64,000 nucleotides of DNA, from the NCBI GenBank assembly GCA_009809945.1, contig WTPW01000010.1, positions 433,254 to 497,253 of the forward strand, read 5' to 3'. The stretch is from Gigaspora margarita (lineage: Eukaryota > Glomeromycota > Glomeromycetes > Diversisporales > Gigasporaceae). The notes under the pieces were generated by a model. It was given only the letters and a program-made list of their open reading frames with translations, ran no database searches and was not told the DNA's origin. Each line of letters starts with the position of its first letter. The first letter of the stretch is position 1. The position numbers and the translations under genes were made by a program. Shown here one piece after another: positions 10,780 through 22,440 of this stretch.

Positions 10780-12232
10780 ATGGAGAGATTTATGAAATAT
10801 AAGCATTTATGCAAGAAAAAACAAATAGATGCACAGGTGTTATGCAGAAATATAGAAAAGGAAATGCTATCAAAAGATATAAAAATAGCTAGATAGTTAG
10901 GCCTTGAAGAACAAGGAGTCGTATGTTTAATAAGGAAACTGCTAGAGTTTCATAATTGGATCGAATCGAAAAAAGTGCGTAAGCAAGAAGTTATGTTAGA
11001 AGAAACCACATTTTTTAATGAATCCAAGAATAGAGAAAATATATCACCTAACAGTGATGCAAAATTGGATAAGAAGATGCTGCTACTAGCAGAGTGCGGT
11101 ATTACAGATTACGGTATTGAAGAAAAGAAAGTGCAGATAAAAAAAGATGATTCTACTTCATTTACACTCAATGAAAAACAGATAAGAACCAAGAAAGAAT
11201 CACAATTAGAAGAGAAAAGAAGGCGTTTAGAGGACATTAAAAGCAAACACTCTGTTGAATTGATATCAACAGAAAAAGTTATCTCAGAGGACAAGAAACT
11301 TCAGGAAGTAGAATATATAACTAGTACAACGCATAAGGAAATACTATTAAACAACAACCAACAGGTTAATCAAAATTCTTATATAAAAACCAATAGGTTC
11401 AACGAATATAATAAGAAACCTAAATTAGTATTAACCCTATGGGACATTCCACTAAACACAAGAGCAGCCCAAATTAAAAGAAGTCTAAGTTATTTTGGTA
11501 AAGCATTAATTAGAGAAAGTAGATTGTATGGTAGGATCAAGGCTCTATTAGTTGAATTAGAATTGCAGAATGAGGAAAGAAAGAACAATATTGAAAATAT
11601 TTGGGCAGTTCATTTGGAGGCAGGGAAATTATCTTGTATGACTCCTAGAAAATTTGATTTTGAAACCTTAGCAATTAGAGAGATTTAAAGCAATTATCAA
11701 AAAGGTCTCTCATACTGCAATCGAGGCGGCATTATTTAGACAACTAAGGTCCATAAAAGCAAAATCAGTATACATTTCGTCAAATAGAAACCATAACCAA
11801 AGAGGCTTAGCAACAGTTTACTTTGAATCGCAAGTTAACAAGGACAGAGCTCTAAGAAGCTCTGTTTACTACTATAACAACAAAATGGAATGGGCCAACG
11901 GCAGTTTACCATATGACCATTCGTTAAAAGAGAAAGTTAAATGAGAAAGAAGCTTGTCAAGATATGATAACAGAAAAGACGATAGCTTAAAACGGCCTAG
12001 AGTTAATAAAATGTTAAAGGATAAGAGCAATATCAATCAGACATACAATAAAGGAAATCAATACATAGAGGTAAAGGCCAGCTCAAGCACGGTACCGCAC
12101 CAGAAAGAATCAGGTGCAAGGCTGTACGCAACTGAAGTGAAACTGAATACAGATATATTAAAGGAAATCTTAGAAAGACTAACAAGAATCAAAAAAAGAT
12201 ATTCTGAGGCAAAAGCCTCAGATCGCTCCTAA
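10780..12232 (+). pseudogene. LINE-1 ORF1 relic, RRM-like nucleic-acid-binding protein
   Basis: ORF1 products of LINEs bind the element RNA and act as chaperones. The frame starts MERFMKYKHLCKKKQIDAQV at 10780, has a TAG at about residue 39, and continues to 11688. The stretch is Lys/Glu-rich and probably helical. It contains LVLTLWDIPLNTRAAQIKR (about 11430), which reads like an RRM ribonucleoprotein motif with a following YGRIKALLVEL strand. A +1 frameshift near 11685 leads to a second RRM-like unit (SVYISSNRNHNQRGLATVYF, about 11770). After a TGA near 11941 a Lys-rich tail runs to 12232. The same order of segments appears in LINE-2 at 27190-28791. The RRM assignment is from pattern only. 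Confidence 0.75.
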
Positions 12233-12252
12233 CGGGCACACTAGTTGCAAAC

Positions 12253-13203
12253 ATGAAAGGGCTAGTTTCTCAGAGAAAGGGAGCTTTAGCCCAAAAAGGT
12301 ACCAAGTCCATAGAGCAAAATTTGGAAAGGGTGATAAATGTGGGGCTTAAGAGAAAAACAAGGAACTCAAGTTTGGATAATAGGAAAGAAGTGTTTTTAA
12401 AAGTTGCAACACATAATATTAATGGATTAAAAATGCATAAACATAAAATAGAAATTTTAGCAAATTGGGCTTCAGTAGAAAAAGTGAACATAATTGGAAT
12501 CTCGGAAACAAATATCAGCAAACAGGAAACCAGAGGTATATTTAAAAACATGTCAACTTATAAAGGTTTTTGGTTTGGATCAGCAAAAAAGAAGAACAAC
12601 AGTTCAGGAATGGGCTTCCTAATAAGATCAAATATAGAAAAACATGTTGGCAAAATTGAACGTATTAACGAGTACTTGCTAGTGGTATATTTATATTTCA
12701 AAAAATGCAGTTTAATGATCATAAATACGTATATTCCCCAAGTTGAGAAAGACGCAGTTAAAATTATTATTAATACAATTCAGAATAGAATTAAAAAACA
12801 TAGCAACGCTTTTCATATTATAGTATTGGGAGACCTTAACCACATAGTAGATCCTAATATAGATAGATGGCCTAGTGCCAAATTGACAAAGAACTTCGAG
12901 CTCTTCCACTGGCTCAAAGAAAGAGATTTTAAAGATATTTATAGAGAGTTAAACCTGAGGAAAAAAGAATATACATGGAACAATGGTCACACTTTTACCA
13001 GAATAGACCAAATATGGCTGGATACGAAATTAAAGAGAATGTGCATTGCGGCAAGTATAGAAAAAATAGACTCTATTACAGGAAACGATCATGATTTAGT
13101 CCTGGTAGTTCTTAAAAAACAGAAAGAATCTAATTCGGCAACAAGTACATTCGGACAGTCCTTGAAAGCAGACAAAAAATCAAATAGACTAAATGGTGTC
13201 TAG
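12253..13203 (+). pseudogene. LINE-1 ORF2, APE-type endonuclease domain
   Basis: This domain nicks target DNA to prime reverse transcription. The family residues are visible in order: the Asn of THNINGLK (about 12410), the Glu of GISETNI (about 12500), the NTYIPQ segment (about 12725), GDLNH (about 12830, corresponding to GDFN), TRIDQIWL (about 12998) and the terminal NDHD (about 13085). No stop occurs across about 316 codons, so this is the best-preserved part of the element. The start at 12253 is the first ATG after the ORF1 stop. The domain ends in a TAG/frameshift at about 13201, after which the frame resumes in another register. Alone it could fold, but the RT is not joined in frame. Confidence 0.88.
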
Positions 13204-15106
13204 ACCAAGCATCCAAAGAGAACTGGGAGGATTACCAAAATCTTCTATGGAGTAACATTAAAGCGAGGATCCCAAAAGAATTGTGCAAGGAAGAAATGAG
13301 TAAAGAGGTAATGATGCAGTATAGTAAAGTGGGAGAGCTAAATCAGATATGGGAAGTAATAGAAGATGCAATAATCAAAGTAGAAAAAAAGGTATTGCTC
13401 TCTAAGGTCATTAAAAATGAATTAGAAAAGCAGAACCCAAGACCGAAAGAATGTAGAGATTTGAAGGCAATCAAATTACTTAGCATCTTAATTAGCGCAA
13501 TTAGGAAAAATCGAGATAGTAGATCAGTAGCAGATTGGAGGAAATGGAACAAATTGATTAATCGAATAAATCAGTTAGTGGAAACTCAGATTAGTTCAGT
13601 CCAGAGTAATACAGTAAAAAATTGGATTGATGAAGCACTAATTTGGTGGAAGATACTAAAAAACAAGATAGTAGAGAAAAACTATAAAATCACAAATAAG
13701 GAGATTAGAGAGTTTATACAGAAAAGAAATGAAAGAATAGATAAGAAACAAAAAATAATGCTAAATAGTATACTCAACAGGTCATGTAGCAAAGTATGCA
13801 TAGATAGACTGCTCTGTACAAAGAATAGTAAGGAAAAACTGATCATGGAAGAAGAAGAGATTTTGAGAAAAACTGCTCGTTTTTTTCAAAACCAGTATAG
13901 GAGCAAATCACCAAAGTTAAATCAGATGAATAAGGAGTGGAGAAGGGTATACCAACCAATTGAGCGAATAAAGAAAAGTTGGTATAAGGACCTCACAGAA
14001 CCATTAAGCATTAGTGAATGGCAGTTAATGCTAAGCGAAACGAAGAACAATATAGCACCAGGGGTGTTGGGTATAGTTTATTCTTTGATTAGGCAAGCAA
14101 ATTACAAAGTACAAGTAATTTTCAAAAATCTAGCAGAGCTGTGTTTAAGAAGCGGCACAGTACCAGACAAATGGAAAACATCCCAAATTTACGCTATCCT
14201 CAAAGGCGAATCATAGGATTATGACCTAAGTAAAACCAGGCCGATTGCGCTTTTGGAAACCTTCAGAAAATGTGTAACTAGAGTTCTAAACAGGAGATTG
14301 GGGAAATTCTTAAGGAAAAGGACATTTTACGAGGTATAAACTTCGCAGGTCTTCCAGAAAACTCGACGGAAGAGCTAGTTTATTTATTAAACATGTTGAT
14401 AGAGGAGGCAGCAAGTAAAAAGCAAGAGCTTTGGCTGCTCTTCCAGGACATGAAAAAAGCATTTGATTCAGTCAGCTTGATTATGTTAAAGTTATCTTTG
14501 GAGAGGATCAAAGTCCTGTTAACTATTATTAGATTCATCATAAATATTTTTGAAAATAGAAAAGTAAAGGTGATAATGCACTTTGGTCTGATGAAGGACT
14601 TCGTAGCGGTAGACAGAATCGAACAAGATGAAGTTTTGTCACCATTTATTTGGAGGATATTTTACGACCCTCTGCTCTGGTGAATTCAAAATGACCTCTC
14701 AGTAGGATATGTAGCAAAAGTCACAAAATTCACGTGGTCTGATATAGATAGAGGAAAGGACATTAGATTGTCTGCTCTGGCATATGCAGATGACACAACG
14801 TGGATTGCTCGATCCAAAAATGAGATGAAAAAAATAATCGAGATGGCAAACCAGTTTTTTAGAATAAATGATATTGAAATTAATAGAAAGAAGTCAAAGT
14901 TAGCAGTTTTAAATTCGCTAAAGACTAAGGAGGATAGAAATGTCAAGTTTGGTGATGCCATAGTAAAGGCAGAAGAGAATATGTCTGAAATCAAATTCTT
15001 GGGAGTTTATCTGCACACAAAGAAAGAACTTCCAATTATTAAAAAGAAGATTAGGAAAGTAATCGGTCTCTTTGTGCATACATTGGAAAAAAAAAATAAC
15101 AGTTAG
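13204..15106 (+). pseudogene. LINE-1 ORF2, reverse transcriptase domain
   Basis: After a Lys-rich linker, the RT core begins with NIAPGVLGIVYSLIRQA (about 14050) and WKTSQIYAILKGES (about 14175). A stop and frameshift follow, then SKTRPIALLETFRKC (about 14229), FAGLPENSTEELVYLLNMLI (about 14345), motif A QDMKKAFDSV (about 14445) and motif B RIEQDEVLSPFIW (about 14615). The catalytic motif C is intact as LAYADDTTWIA (about 14778), followed by INDIEINRKKSKLAVLN and a LGVYL stretch (the thumb region). At least four frame breaks separate these segments, so no active enzyme can be made. The order and the wording around YADD match LINE RTs and not LTR or group II enzymes. Confidence 0.9.
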
Positions 15107-16092
15107 TTAGCTGGTTTATATAAATAATCAGGTGCTGATTCCAAAATTAGAGTACATACTCCAGGCCACAAATTTTTCAGAAAAGGAGTTAGAAGATTTG
15201 TATCAGCCAATTCTGAGATTATTTAAAAGGAAGTTGGAGATCGCACGAACAGCACCAAATGGTTTGCTTATACATAGTGGTACTTTCAACTGCAAGACTT
15301 TAGCAGGCGCTCTTTTTGCAAAGCAGGTAACAAATCTGTTCAAAAGGCTTAATAGTGTGGGCTTGGTTGAAGAGCTAACCAAATTAAGCATCTGAAACGG
15401 CAGGCCTTACAAGAGATATTAGAGTAACTGATCCTCTAGACAATCATGACAAAGTCTGGAGAGAAAACTTAGCCTGCAATATTATAGAAAAAGGTAAAGG
15501 TGTAAATATCATATTCAAATCAAGTACAGTATGTGATAGTGAGGTTTTCGGATGGATCCTCATACAAGAAATTCTGGACCAGGAGGCATCAGCTAAAAGC
15601 TACAATCACCAAAGGAATTTAGAAATTTTCTACTTGAACCAATTGCTTAATAATAACAACAGTGAACTAATTACATGACAACAACTTAAAAAAACACAGT
15701 TGGAAAGTGCAAAGGGGAAGAAAGCCAGGTGGTTTGCTGAAATAGAAAAACAGACATTAGTAAATAACACCTCAAGATTGATCAAAGATGAATTTCGGTT
15801 AGACAAAAAAATTCAACAAACAGTATGTTCATCTTTAGTCAAGCACAAAAAAGATAAACGAAACAAGAATTGGATAATCTTTAAAGATCAAAAGAGTAAA
15901 TCCTAGATGCTAGAAAGAATTGAAAAGAAAAAAGAGAGAAAACTGTCAGTAGAGCACTAGGTAGAAAGGAAAGTAAATAATGGTGAGTACTTCGCAGTAA
16001 GGTGTAAGCATTGTGCACTTAATCAGAAAGAAAAGAAAAACAATTGCATAACTGAAATTAAAATAGATAGTGTAAAAGGATGCATTCATAAC
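15107..16092 (+). pseudogene. LINE-1 ORF2, region between RT and RNase H
   Basis: Open segments in shifting frames connect the RT to the RNase H. LIPKLEYILQATNFSEKELE (about 15133) is the post-RT helical region seen in related LINEs. A Lys-rich block, QLESAKGKKARWFAEIEKQT (about 15700), follows. There are stops near 15393, 15677 and 15904. No separate function is assigned. Confidence 0.6.
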
Positions 16093-16760
16093 ATGACAAA
16101 AAACAAAGAGAACTGGACCTTACCATGTGCACTAGACTTACTATTGCGAAGGAAATTTGTTGAGTCGCTCTCAGAACACAAGTTAATAGATTCAATAGAG
16201 ATAGCTAAAATGGAAATAGAATTAATAAATAGTATAAACTTGGAAAAAGAAACTAAGGATATGGTATCGATTATAGTAGCTAAAAATATAAGGGAAAATA
16301 GGAGGGATTATAAAATTTTTACAGACGGTTCATGGTCACAAATAACAGAAGGCGGAATAGATAAGATGGGAGCTATCTGGGTTCTAATAGATGAGAGTAA
16401 TAATTTGGTTATTATGGAAGAGAAAGTTAGAGTAGTTGACTGGCCATCTTCAACGAGGCCCGAGTTGGTTGTGATTCTTTGTGCACTTTTGGTAACAAGA
16501 AGAGATGCTCATGTGCAAATTAATACGAACAGCGCTGCTGCCATTAGTGGTATTAGGAAAATGTTAGAGCAAAGTTCATTCCGACAGATGCTTAAAATGA
16601 AAAACTGTTCAATCTTAGATATAATTTATAAAACAATACAACATAAAAGCATTCAGGTAGAACTAGTCAAAGTTAAAGCACACAAAGAAGACCGATAGAA
16701 CGAATATGTAGACAAATTAGCTAAAGAGGCAGCACTGCTTGATGAAGTTTGGATCTGGGT
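16093..16760 (+). pseudogene. LINE-1 ORF2, RNase H domain with a catalytic Asp to Asn change
   Basis: RNase H removes the RNA strand during element copying. KIFTDGSWSQ (about 16312) supplies the first catalytic Asp, and SSTRPELVVI (about 16447) supplies the Glu. The third position, normally TDS, reads INTNSAAAISGI (about 16518), so the metal-binding Asp is Asn here. The last segment, KVKAHKEDR-stop-NEYVDKLAKEA (about 16671-16730), keeps the Asp of the AxxLA region but has an in-frame TAG. The domain would therefore be inactive even without the other breaks. Confidence 0.85.
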
Positions 16761-17559
16761 GAAGTGTTCAAACACAAGATGGAAATTAAACCTTCTTTGG
16801 AAAGGAACTCAGATCGAAAGCCCTCCTCAAAAATTTTTATGGCAGCTTAAACGTAGATACTCAGAAGGAAAATGGTTTGCTTCGGTTAAAAATGATATTA
16901 AAGAAATCAAACCAGACGACTCGAACCTTTTATGAACCAGATGCTGGGAGAGGTTCAAAGAAATGCGTGGAGTTAGATTCCAAATAAGTGAACAAAGTAG
17001 CGCATTAGTGAGATACGCCAAAGGCCTCTTCTACATGCTCTCGACCTTGGAGAATCTAAATATGTGGAATCCCAAAATTGTGAGTTTTGGGAACTATATA
17101 ATGTGTGAAGATGAGGAAAAGGAGAACCTAAATCATCTTTTATCTTGTAAAAAACTAGAAAAAAACTTGGAAAGAGATTAAAAATTTTACGGTTAAATTA
17201 ATTTGGACAACTGCAGAGGACAAACTTCGACAAGACTGTAGAATCCAAGATCTCAAGAAGCTGCTCTTTGGAACTTCACACAAAGAAAAGATCAAGGCAA
17301 GATGTTTGTATATGAGGGAACTTTTCGACAGATCAATTTTTAATCAATTAAAACAGGTCTTCACAAGGAGGAAACACGTATCAGAGATAATAAATGCTAC
17401 TACGTTCAGTATACAGGAATGCTTTTACTGACTAGTGTGGAGAGAAAGATGTGAGAAAGTAATAGAATGGGAAGAAAACACAAGAATCAGAAAAGCTCTT
17501 AAAGAAAAAGTTTTAGATGGGGCAGGAAAGGAAAGCATGAGTAGTTCAACAGGACAGAT
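16761..17559 (+). pseudogene. LINE-1 ORF2, Cys/His-containing C-terminal region (first part)
   Basis: Downstream of RNase H, a zinc-knuckle-like region reads YIMCEDEEKENLNHLLSC (about 17098-17151), the C...C...H...C pattern often found at the end of RNase H-bearing LINEs. LINE-2 has the matching NCIMYNKNYKKNMLHMVACK near 45590. The frame breaks at 17179, then continues in another register to GKESMSSSTGQI, where the 3.2 kb TIR element is inserted. The frame resumes after it at 20802. Confidence 0.75.
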
Positions 17560-17989
17560 AGGACCCCAAAATATACATAGATAGGTTAGGTCAAAGAATG
17601 CGTCACCATCATAGACAAATTAAATGAAGTAAGATTTACATTTGTGTATTTTTTTAAAAAATTATTAAAAAGGTTAAATTTTTAAATTGCTTATTTCTAT
17701 ATTAAAATTATACATGTAAAGGTTTAATTTGTGTATTTTTAACATAAATTTGAAAATAACAATACTGTAATTTTCAAAAATAAGCTACCTTCCTTTTTTT
17801 CAAAAAAATTTTTATTTTGAAAATAAGTGGAAAACAACAAATGTCATAGCTCTTATTTCCTAAACCAGAATTATTCCCACCATTGTATATATGCATATTA
17901 CAAAAATAGTTACCTTGTATATGCTCAATAGTTGAATCTTTTTGATCAAGACGCATAAATTGATTATTAAAATAAATAAAAAAAAATAA

Positions 17990-18306
17990 ACTAAAATAAT
18001 AAAAACAAACACATAATTCTTTTTTTTTTTTAAAATTTTTAATGTTTTTTTATTTTTTTTTATATATCATTTTTTTTTTATTTTTTTTATTTTTCGTTAT
18101 TTTTAATTAAACTTTTTTTTTTGATGTTTTCAATGTTTTAAAATTTTTTCTTTATTTTTTACTTTTTTTTTATTTTTTTTATTTATTATTTTAAATTTTT
18201 TTTTCGTTCTTTATTTTTTTTATTTTATTTTTTTTAATTTATTTTTTTTTTTAAAATTTTTAATGTTTTTTTATTTTTTTTTATATAATATTTTTTTTTA
18301 GAGTTA
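17990..18306. repeat. T-rich low-complexity block
   Basis: Runs of T with scattered A, as in TTTTTTATTTTTTTT. It borders an assembly gap, and the same composition continues on the far side to about 19140. A broken AATAAGCTACC MITE end lies just upstream, near 17775. Confidence 0.7.
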
Positions 18307-19018
18307 NNNNNNNNNNNNNNNNNNNNNNNNNNNNNNNNNNNNNNNNNNNNNNNNNNNNNNNNNNNNNNNNNNNNNNNNNNNNNNNNNNNNNNNNNNNNNN
18401 NNNNNNNNNNNNNNNNNNNNNNNNNNNNNNNNNNNNNNNNNNNNNNNNNNNNNNNNNNNNNNNNNNNNNNNNNNNNNNNNNNNNNNNNNNNNNNNNNNNN
18501 NNNNNNNNNNNNNNNNNNNNNNNNNNNNNNNNNNNNNNNNNNNNNNNNNNNNNNNNNNNNNNNNNNNNNNNNNNNNNNNNNNNNNNNNNNNNNNNNNNNN
18601 NNNNNNNNNNNNNNNNNNNNNNNNNNNNNNNNNNNNNNNNNNNNNNNNNNNNNNNNNNNNNNNNNNNNNNNNNNNNNNNNNNNNNNNNNNNNNNNNNNNN
18701 NNNNNNNNNNNNNNNNNNNNNNNNNNNNNNNNNNNNNNNNNNNNNNNNNNNNNNNNNNNNNNNNNNNNNNNNNNNNNNNNNNNNNNNNNNNNNNNNNNNN
18801 NNNNNNNNNNNNNNNNNNNNNNNNNNNNNNNNNNNNNNNNNNNNNNNNNNNNNNNNNNNNNNNNNNNNNNNNNNNNNNNNNNNNNNNNNNNNNNNNNNNN
18901 NNNNNNNNNNNNNNNNNNNNNNNNNNNNNNNNNNNNNNNNNNNNNNNNNNNNNNNNNNNNNNNNNNNNNNNNNNNNNNNNNNNNNNNNNNNNNNNNNNNN
19001 NNNNNNNNNNNNNNNNNN
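18307..19018. other. Assembly gap (712 N)
   Basis: Unresolved bases inside T-rich sequence. Nothing can be said about the content. Confidence 0.99.
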
Positions 19019-19139
19019 TATGTAAATTATTTTTTTATTTTTTATTTATTTTCGATTTTTTTTATTGTTATTTTTTTTAATTTATTTTAATTGTTTTTTT
19101 TATTTAATTTATTTTTATAAATTATTTTTTTCATATTTA

Positions 19140-19660
19140 AATAAGCGGCAGTGATCACTAGTTACACAAGCAGTATAAAGATAAGTATAATTATTTTTTT
19201 TCTTTTTTTTTTACTAATACTTATTCATTTTATTGTGTGCTTTTCTTGTCGTTGCTTTAGAAATTCAAACCTGAAAGTTAAAAAAAGCCAAAGCCTTGGG
19301 TTGGTGGAAGTTTTAGGGATGTCCATCTAGTTCTTTCATCGTTGGTGCCATGGGAAACCACCAGCTGATGCTGCCTCTCTCTCGTTCTACTGTTGCGATG
19401 GTACCTGGCGCAATTTCGCTAAATTTCTAGGAGCATATCATTCGAATTACTTCAAATAAGTTTCTAATTTCTTTATTTATTTATTTATTTGTTTATTTAT
19501 TATTACTCACTTCTTTCTTTTATTTTAGGCTTGTGCTTCGCTGGAGTGCTAAAATTGGACGCCGAGAATGCATATGAGGAATCCATTGGAGCTGTCACTG
19601 AAGCCGTCGTCATTGGTGTGCGTTCGTGTCTTCTGGTATAAGATATTGGTTGATTTAGTT
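19140..19660 (+). other. Exon-like cassette with splice-signal pattern
   Basis: A GC-richer stretch is punctuated by intron-like signals. AAGATAAGTA (about 19177) is followed by TACTAATACTTATTC (about 19212) and CTTTAG (about 19256). A second set is AAATAAGTTTC (about 19455), a T-rich tract and TTTATTTTAG (about 19520-19529) leading into GCTTGTGCTTCGCTGGAG. The last phrase and the downstream ATTGGAGCTG recur in the tandem array at 40190-41160. No known domain is recognised and no long open frame is kept. It may be a captured transcript segment or part of a repeat that is spliced when transcribed. Confidence 0.45.
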
Positions 19661-19719
19661 AATTCTTCATTCCTTTTTTTTTTACAGTACTAACGTTTCT
19701 TTTTTTCTTTAGAATAAAT

Positions 19720-20290
19720 GTAGTACAATTAAATGTAGCGCGATAGTAGAACGAACATAGTATAATAGTAGAATATACGTAGCACAATAGCATAGCATGA
19801 TAGTTCGGGACGTAACAAGATAGTATGGGATGTAGCTAGGGATAGTAAAGTTAGTCCAGGTCCGGTCTTGGTCCTAGGACTTGTAAGTCCTATCACACGG
19901 ACCTAAGAACCAGGTCCTTATATAATAAGTCCTAGAACTTATGCTCGACCAATAGGATTAAGTTCTTGGACTTAGTTCTAATACTTTCTACCAAATTAAA
20001 ATTCTTTGTTTACTATTTTATTAATAATATTTTTAAGTTCTAATATATTTTATATTAGGACCTATTGTGGACCTATGGATCTAGGTCCTAAAAATTGGGA
20101 CCTAGTCTTTAAAGACCAGGTCCAAAAACCAGGTCCTAAAGTCCTGGACTTAAGGACTTTGCCATCCCTAGATGTAGCATGATAGTTAGTAGCACGATAG
20201 TTCATATGGGGTGTAGCATAATAGTTAGACTATAGTATAGGATTTAGTATGATAGTTGGGACATAGCATGATATTAGGACATGGTACAAT
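19720..20290. repeat. Degenerate AGCATGATAGTT minisatellite, interrupted by a MITE
   Basis: Units such as TAGCACAATAG, AGCATGATAGTT and TAGCATAATAGTT repeat irregularly before and after the MITE at 19839-20168. The units flanking the MITE read GATGTAG on both sides, showing the array was continuous. Confidence 0.6.
19839..20168. mobile_element. TA-target MITE rich in GGTCCTA/TAGGACC words
   Basis: The ends are GGGATAGTAAAGTTAGTCCA and, in reverse, GGGATGGCAAAGTCCTTAAG, with TA at 19837-19838 and 20169-20170. The interior repeats GGTCCTAGGAC-type half-palindromes many times. It is 330 bp, GC-richer than its surroundings, with no coding capacity. Confidence 0.75.
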
Positions 20291-20801
20291 AGTTGGAATT
20301 GGGTTTATATTATAATTTGTATTTATTTTTTATATTTTTTTTTAATTTTTTTTTGTATTTTGTAATAAATTAAATTGTTAAAATATATGAAAATTCAAAT
20401 TTATTTGTTTTAATATATGAAAAATTAACTAGTATTTAATATTTAGACGAGCATATAGTAATTTTTTATTATTTGATTTTGTTATTTTTTTTACTTTTTA
20501 CAACCTGCGCAGATTATTGAATTGTCAATTGTTGATCTGCGCAGAAATTAAATCTGTGCAAAAAATAAAAAAATTTCTTCAACGATCACTGGCAGGGTTG
20601 CACCATATTTATTTACCCGATGATAGCTTATATAAAATTTTATACTATAATTAAGGGTTAGAATTTTATTTGCGTATTTTTTAAATTTTTTTATTGTAAG
20701 AGATAAATTTTGTGTACTGATCTTATAAAAAAGTCATGCGTACAGCAATTAATAAAAAATTTAAAAGTCATCTTACCTATCTATGTATATTTTGGAGTCC
20801 T

Positions 20802-21190
20802 GACAGATCCAAAGTCCACCAAAGAATCGAGACAGAATTTTTGAAGAAAAGAACCGTAAGATTAGGGAGGTTAACAATTTAGTAAAAAATTCAATTAATA
20901 TACAGATCACAAGCTCGCAATATGCAAGCTGGTGGTCAAAAGATTAATTTGGACTAAAAAGAAATCTGAGCGCCTTATCGTAACCTCAGGAAAGCATAAG
21001 ATCAATAACTTATGCAGACCCCTGGTAGACAAACATCAGTGCAGTAACTATACTTGGGCACTTTTGAAGTTCGCCAGGTCATATAGCATAGCCAAAGTAT
21101 TTAGTTTATAGTGTATTAAAATAATTTTTAGTATATTTTATTAAATTAATAAAGCTAGCGCTAGGTTACTAAAGTTAAAAAAAAATATAT
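20802..21190 (+). pseudogene. LINE-1 C-terminal remainder and 3' end
   Basis: This continues the ORF2 frame after the 3.2 kb insertion: QSPPKNRDRIFEEKNRKIRE, then NLVKNSINIQITSSQYASWW, with stops further on. I cannot name a domain in it. An AATAAA near 21148 and an A-rich run near 21176 could mark the polyadenylated end. Palindrome array 1 starts soon after. Confidence 0.6.
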
Positions 21191-21264
21191 ATATAATATA
21201 TTACTAATAGATTAAAATTTTGAGTATTAATTAAATTTATATAAAATACAAATATATACTATAA

Positions 21265-22440
21265 TAGTGTATTTTTGAGTGTTGAACAAGTTTACTTAGG
21301 GGTCAAAGTTATAATTTATTAGTAAAATTTGCATGATGCTGAATTTTCTATATTTTTATTAATAAAAATATAGAAAATTCTGTATCATGCAAAATTTTAC
21401 TAATGAATTATAATTTGAAGCTCTAAGTAAACTTGTTCAGCACTAAAAACTACATCTTTATAGCATATAATTATTTAATTTTTTCAATTCTTGAAATAAA
21501 GATGAGTAAAATTGATAAAATTTTCATCAAAATGTAATATTGCTCACCTTTATTTGAAAATTTAAAAAAAAAATAAAAAAAAATATATGCTGATATAGTG
21601 TATTTTTTAATGCTGAACATGTTTACTTAGAGCTCAAAGTTATGATTAATTAGTACAATTTTGCATTATGTGGAATTTTATATTTTTATTAATAAAAATA
21701 TAGAAAATTCAGAATTATGCAAAATTGTACTAATGAATTCTAACTTTGAGCTCTAAGTAAACTTGTTCAGCACCAAAAAATACACTATATTGGTATATAT
21801 TTGTTTGATTTTAATAAATTTTCAAATAAAGATGAGCAATATTACATTTTGATGAAAATTTACCATTTTTACTCATCTTTATTTCAAATATTAAAAAAAT
21901 TAAATAATTATATACTACCAAAATGTAGTTTTTAGTGCTAAACAAGTTTACTTAGGGCTCAAAGTTATAATTAATTAGTAAAATTTTGCATGATGCAGAA
22001 TTTTCTATATTTTTATTAATAAAAATATAGAAAATTCTGCATCATGCAAAATTTTACTAATTAATTATAACTTAAGGCCCTAATTAAATTTGTTTAGCAC
22101 TAAATTCTACATGATTTTTGTATATAATTATTTAACTTTTTTATTTTTTTAAATATGATGAGTAAAATTGGTAAATTTTTATCAAAAATGCATTTTTGCT
22201 CATCTTTATTTAAAAAATTAAGAAAATTAAAAGAACATATACTGAAATAATGTATTTTTTAGTGTTGAGCAAGTTTACTTAGAGCTCAAATTTATTATTC
22301 ATTAGTAAAATTTTGCATAATGCAGAATTTTCTATATTTTTATTAATAAAAATATAAATAATTCTGTATTATGCAAAATTTTACTAATGAAATATGACTT
22401 TGGGCACTAAATAAACGTTCTCAGCATGCAAAAATACATT
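21265..22440. repeat. Palindrome array 1: alternating inverted repeats with 20-bp boxes
   Basis: Eight boxes (TGCTGAACAAGTTTACTTAG or its complement) lie at about 21282, 21424, 21613, 21751, 21938, 22080, 22262 and 22410. The spacing alternates between about 138-148 and 182-189 bp. Each short interval is a palindrome centred on TTTTTATTAATAAAAA. Each long interval is a palindrome centred on a sequence like TTTTCATCAAAA. The period is about 328 bp over four units, and all arms can self-pair. No coding frame survives. Array 2 (24950-26760) has the same layout with different core sequence. Confidence 0.85.

Larger units (their letters stand above)
17560..20801. mobile_element. 3.2 kb TIR element inserted in LINE-1
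   Basis: The left end AGGACCCCAAAATATACATA and the right end in reverse AGGACTCCAAAATATACATA are flanked by GACAGAT on both sides (17553-17559 and 20802-20808). Joining the flanks restores an open LINE frame (TGQI then QSPPKNRDRIF). It shares TIRs with the 345-bp copy at 9801-10145. The interior holds T-rich low-complexity DNA, a 712-base gap, an exon-like cassette (19140-19660), a minisatellite and a nested MITE. No transposase is visible, though one could lie in the gap. Confidence 0.82.
10330..21190 (+). mobile_element. LINE-1: degenerate non-LTR retrotransposon, interrupted
   Basis: It runs in the order 5' untranslated region (about 10330-10779), ORF1 (10780-12232), ORF2 with APE endonuclease, RT, RNase H and a Cys/His tail (12253-17559), a 3.2 kb insertion (17560-20801), then the rest of the C-terminus and 3' end (20802 to about 21190, with AATAAA near 21148 and an A-run near 21176). 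Base composition is less AT-extreme than the flanks. About a dozen stops and frameshifts show it is dead, yet most catalytic motifs are readable, so it is younger than LINE-2. Order and domains match LINEs that carry an RNase H domain. The exact 5' end is not visible. Confidence 0.85.

Noticed and set aside
16827..17021. Minus-strand open frames across LINE-1
   Set aside because: They are shadows of the plus-strand coding relics and carry no recognisable motif.
10780..17559. Alternative genetic code explaining in-frame TAG and TAA in LINE-1
   Set aside because: TGA, TAG and TAA all interrupt it and frameshifts are also present. The velvet gene uses standard codons with no internal stops.
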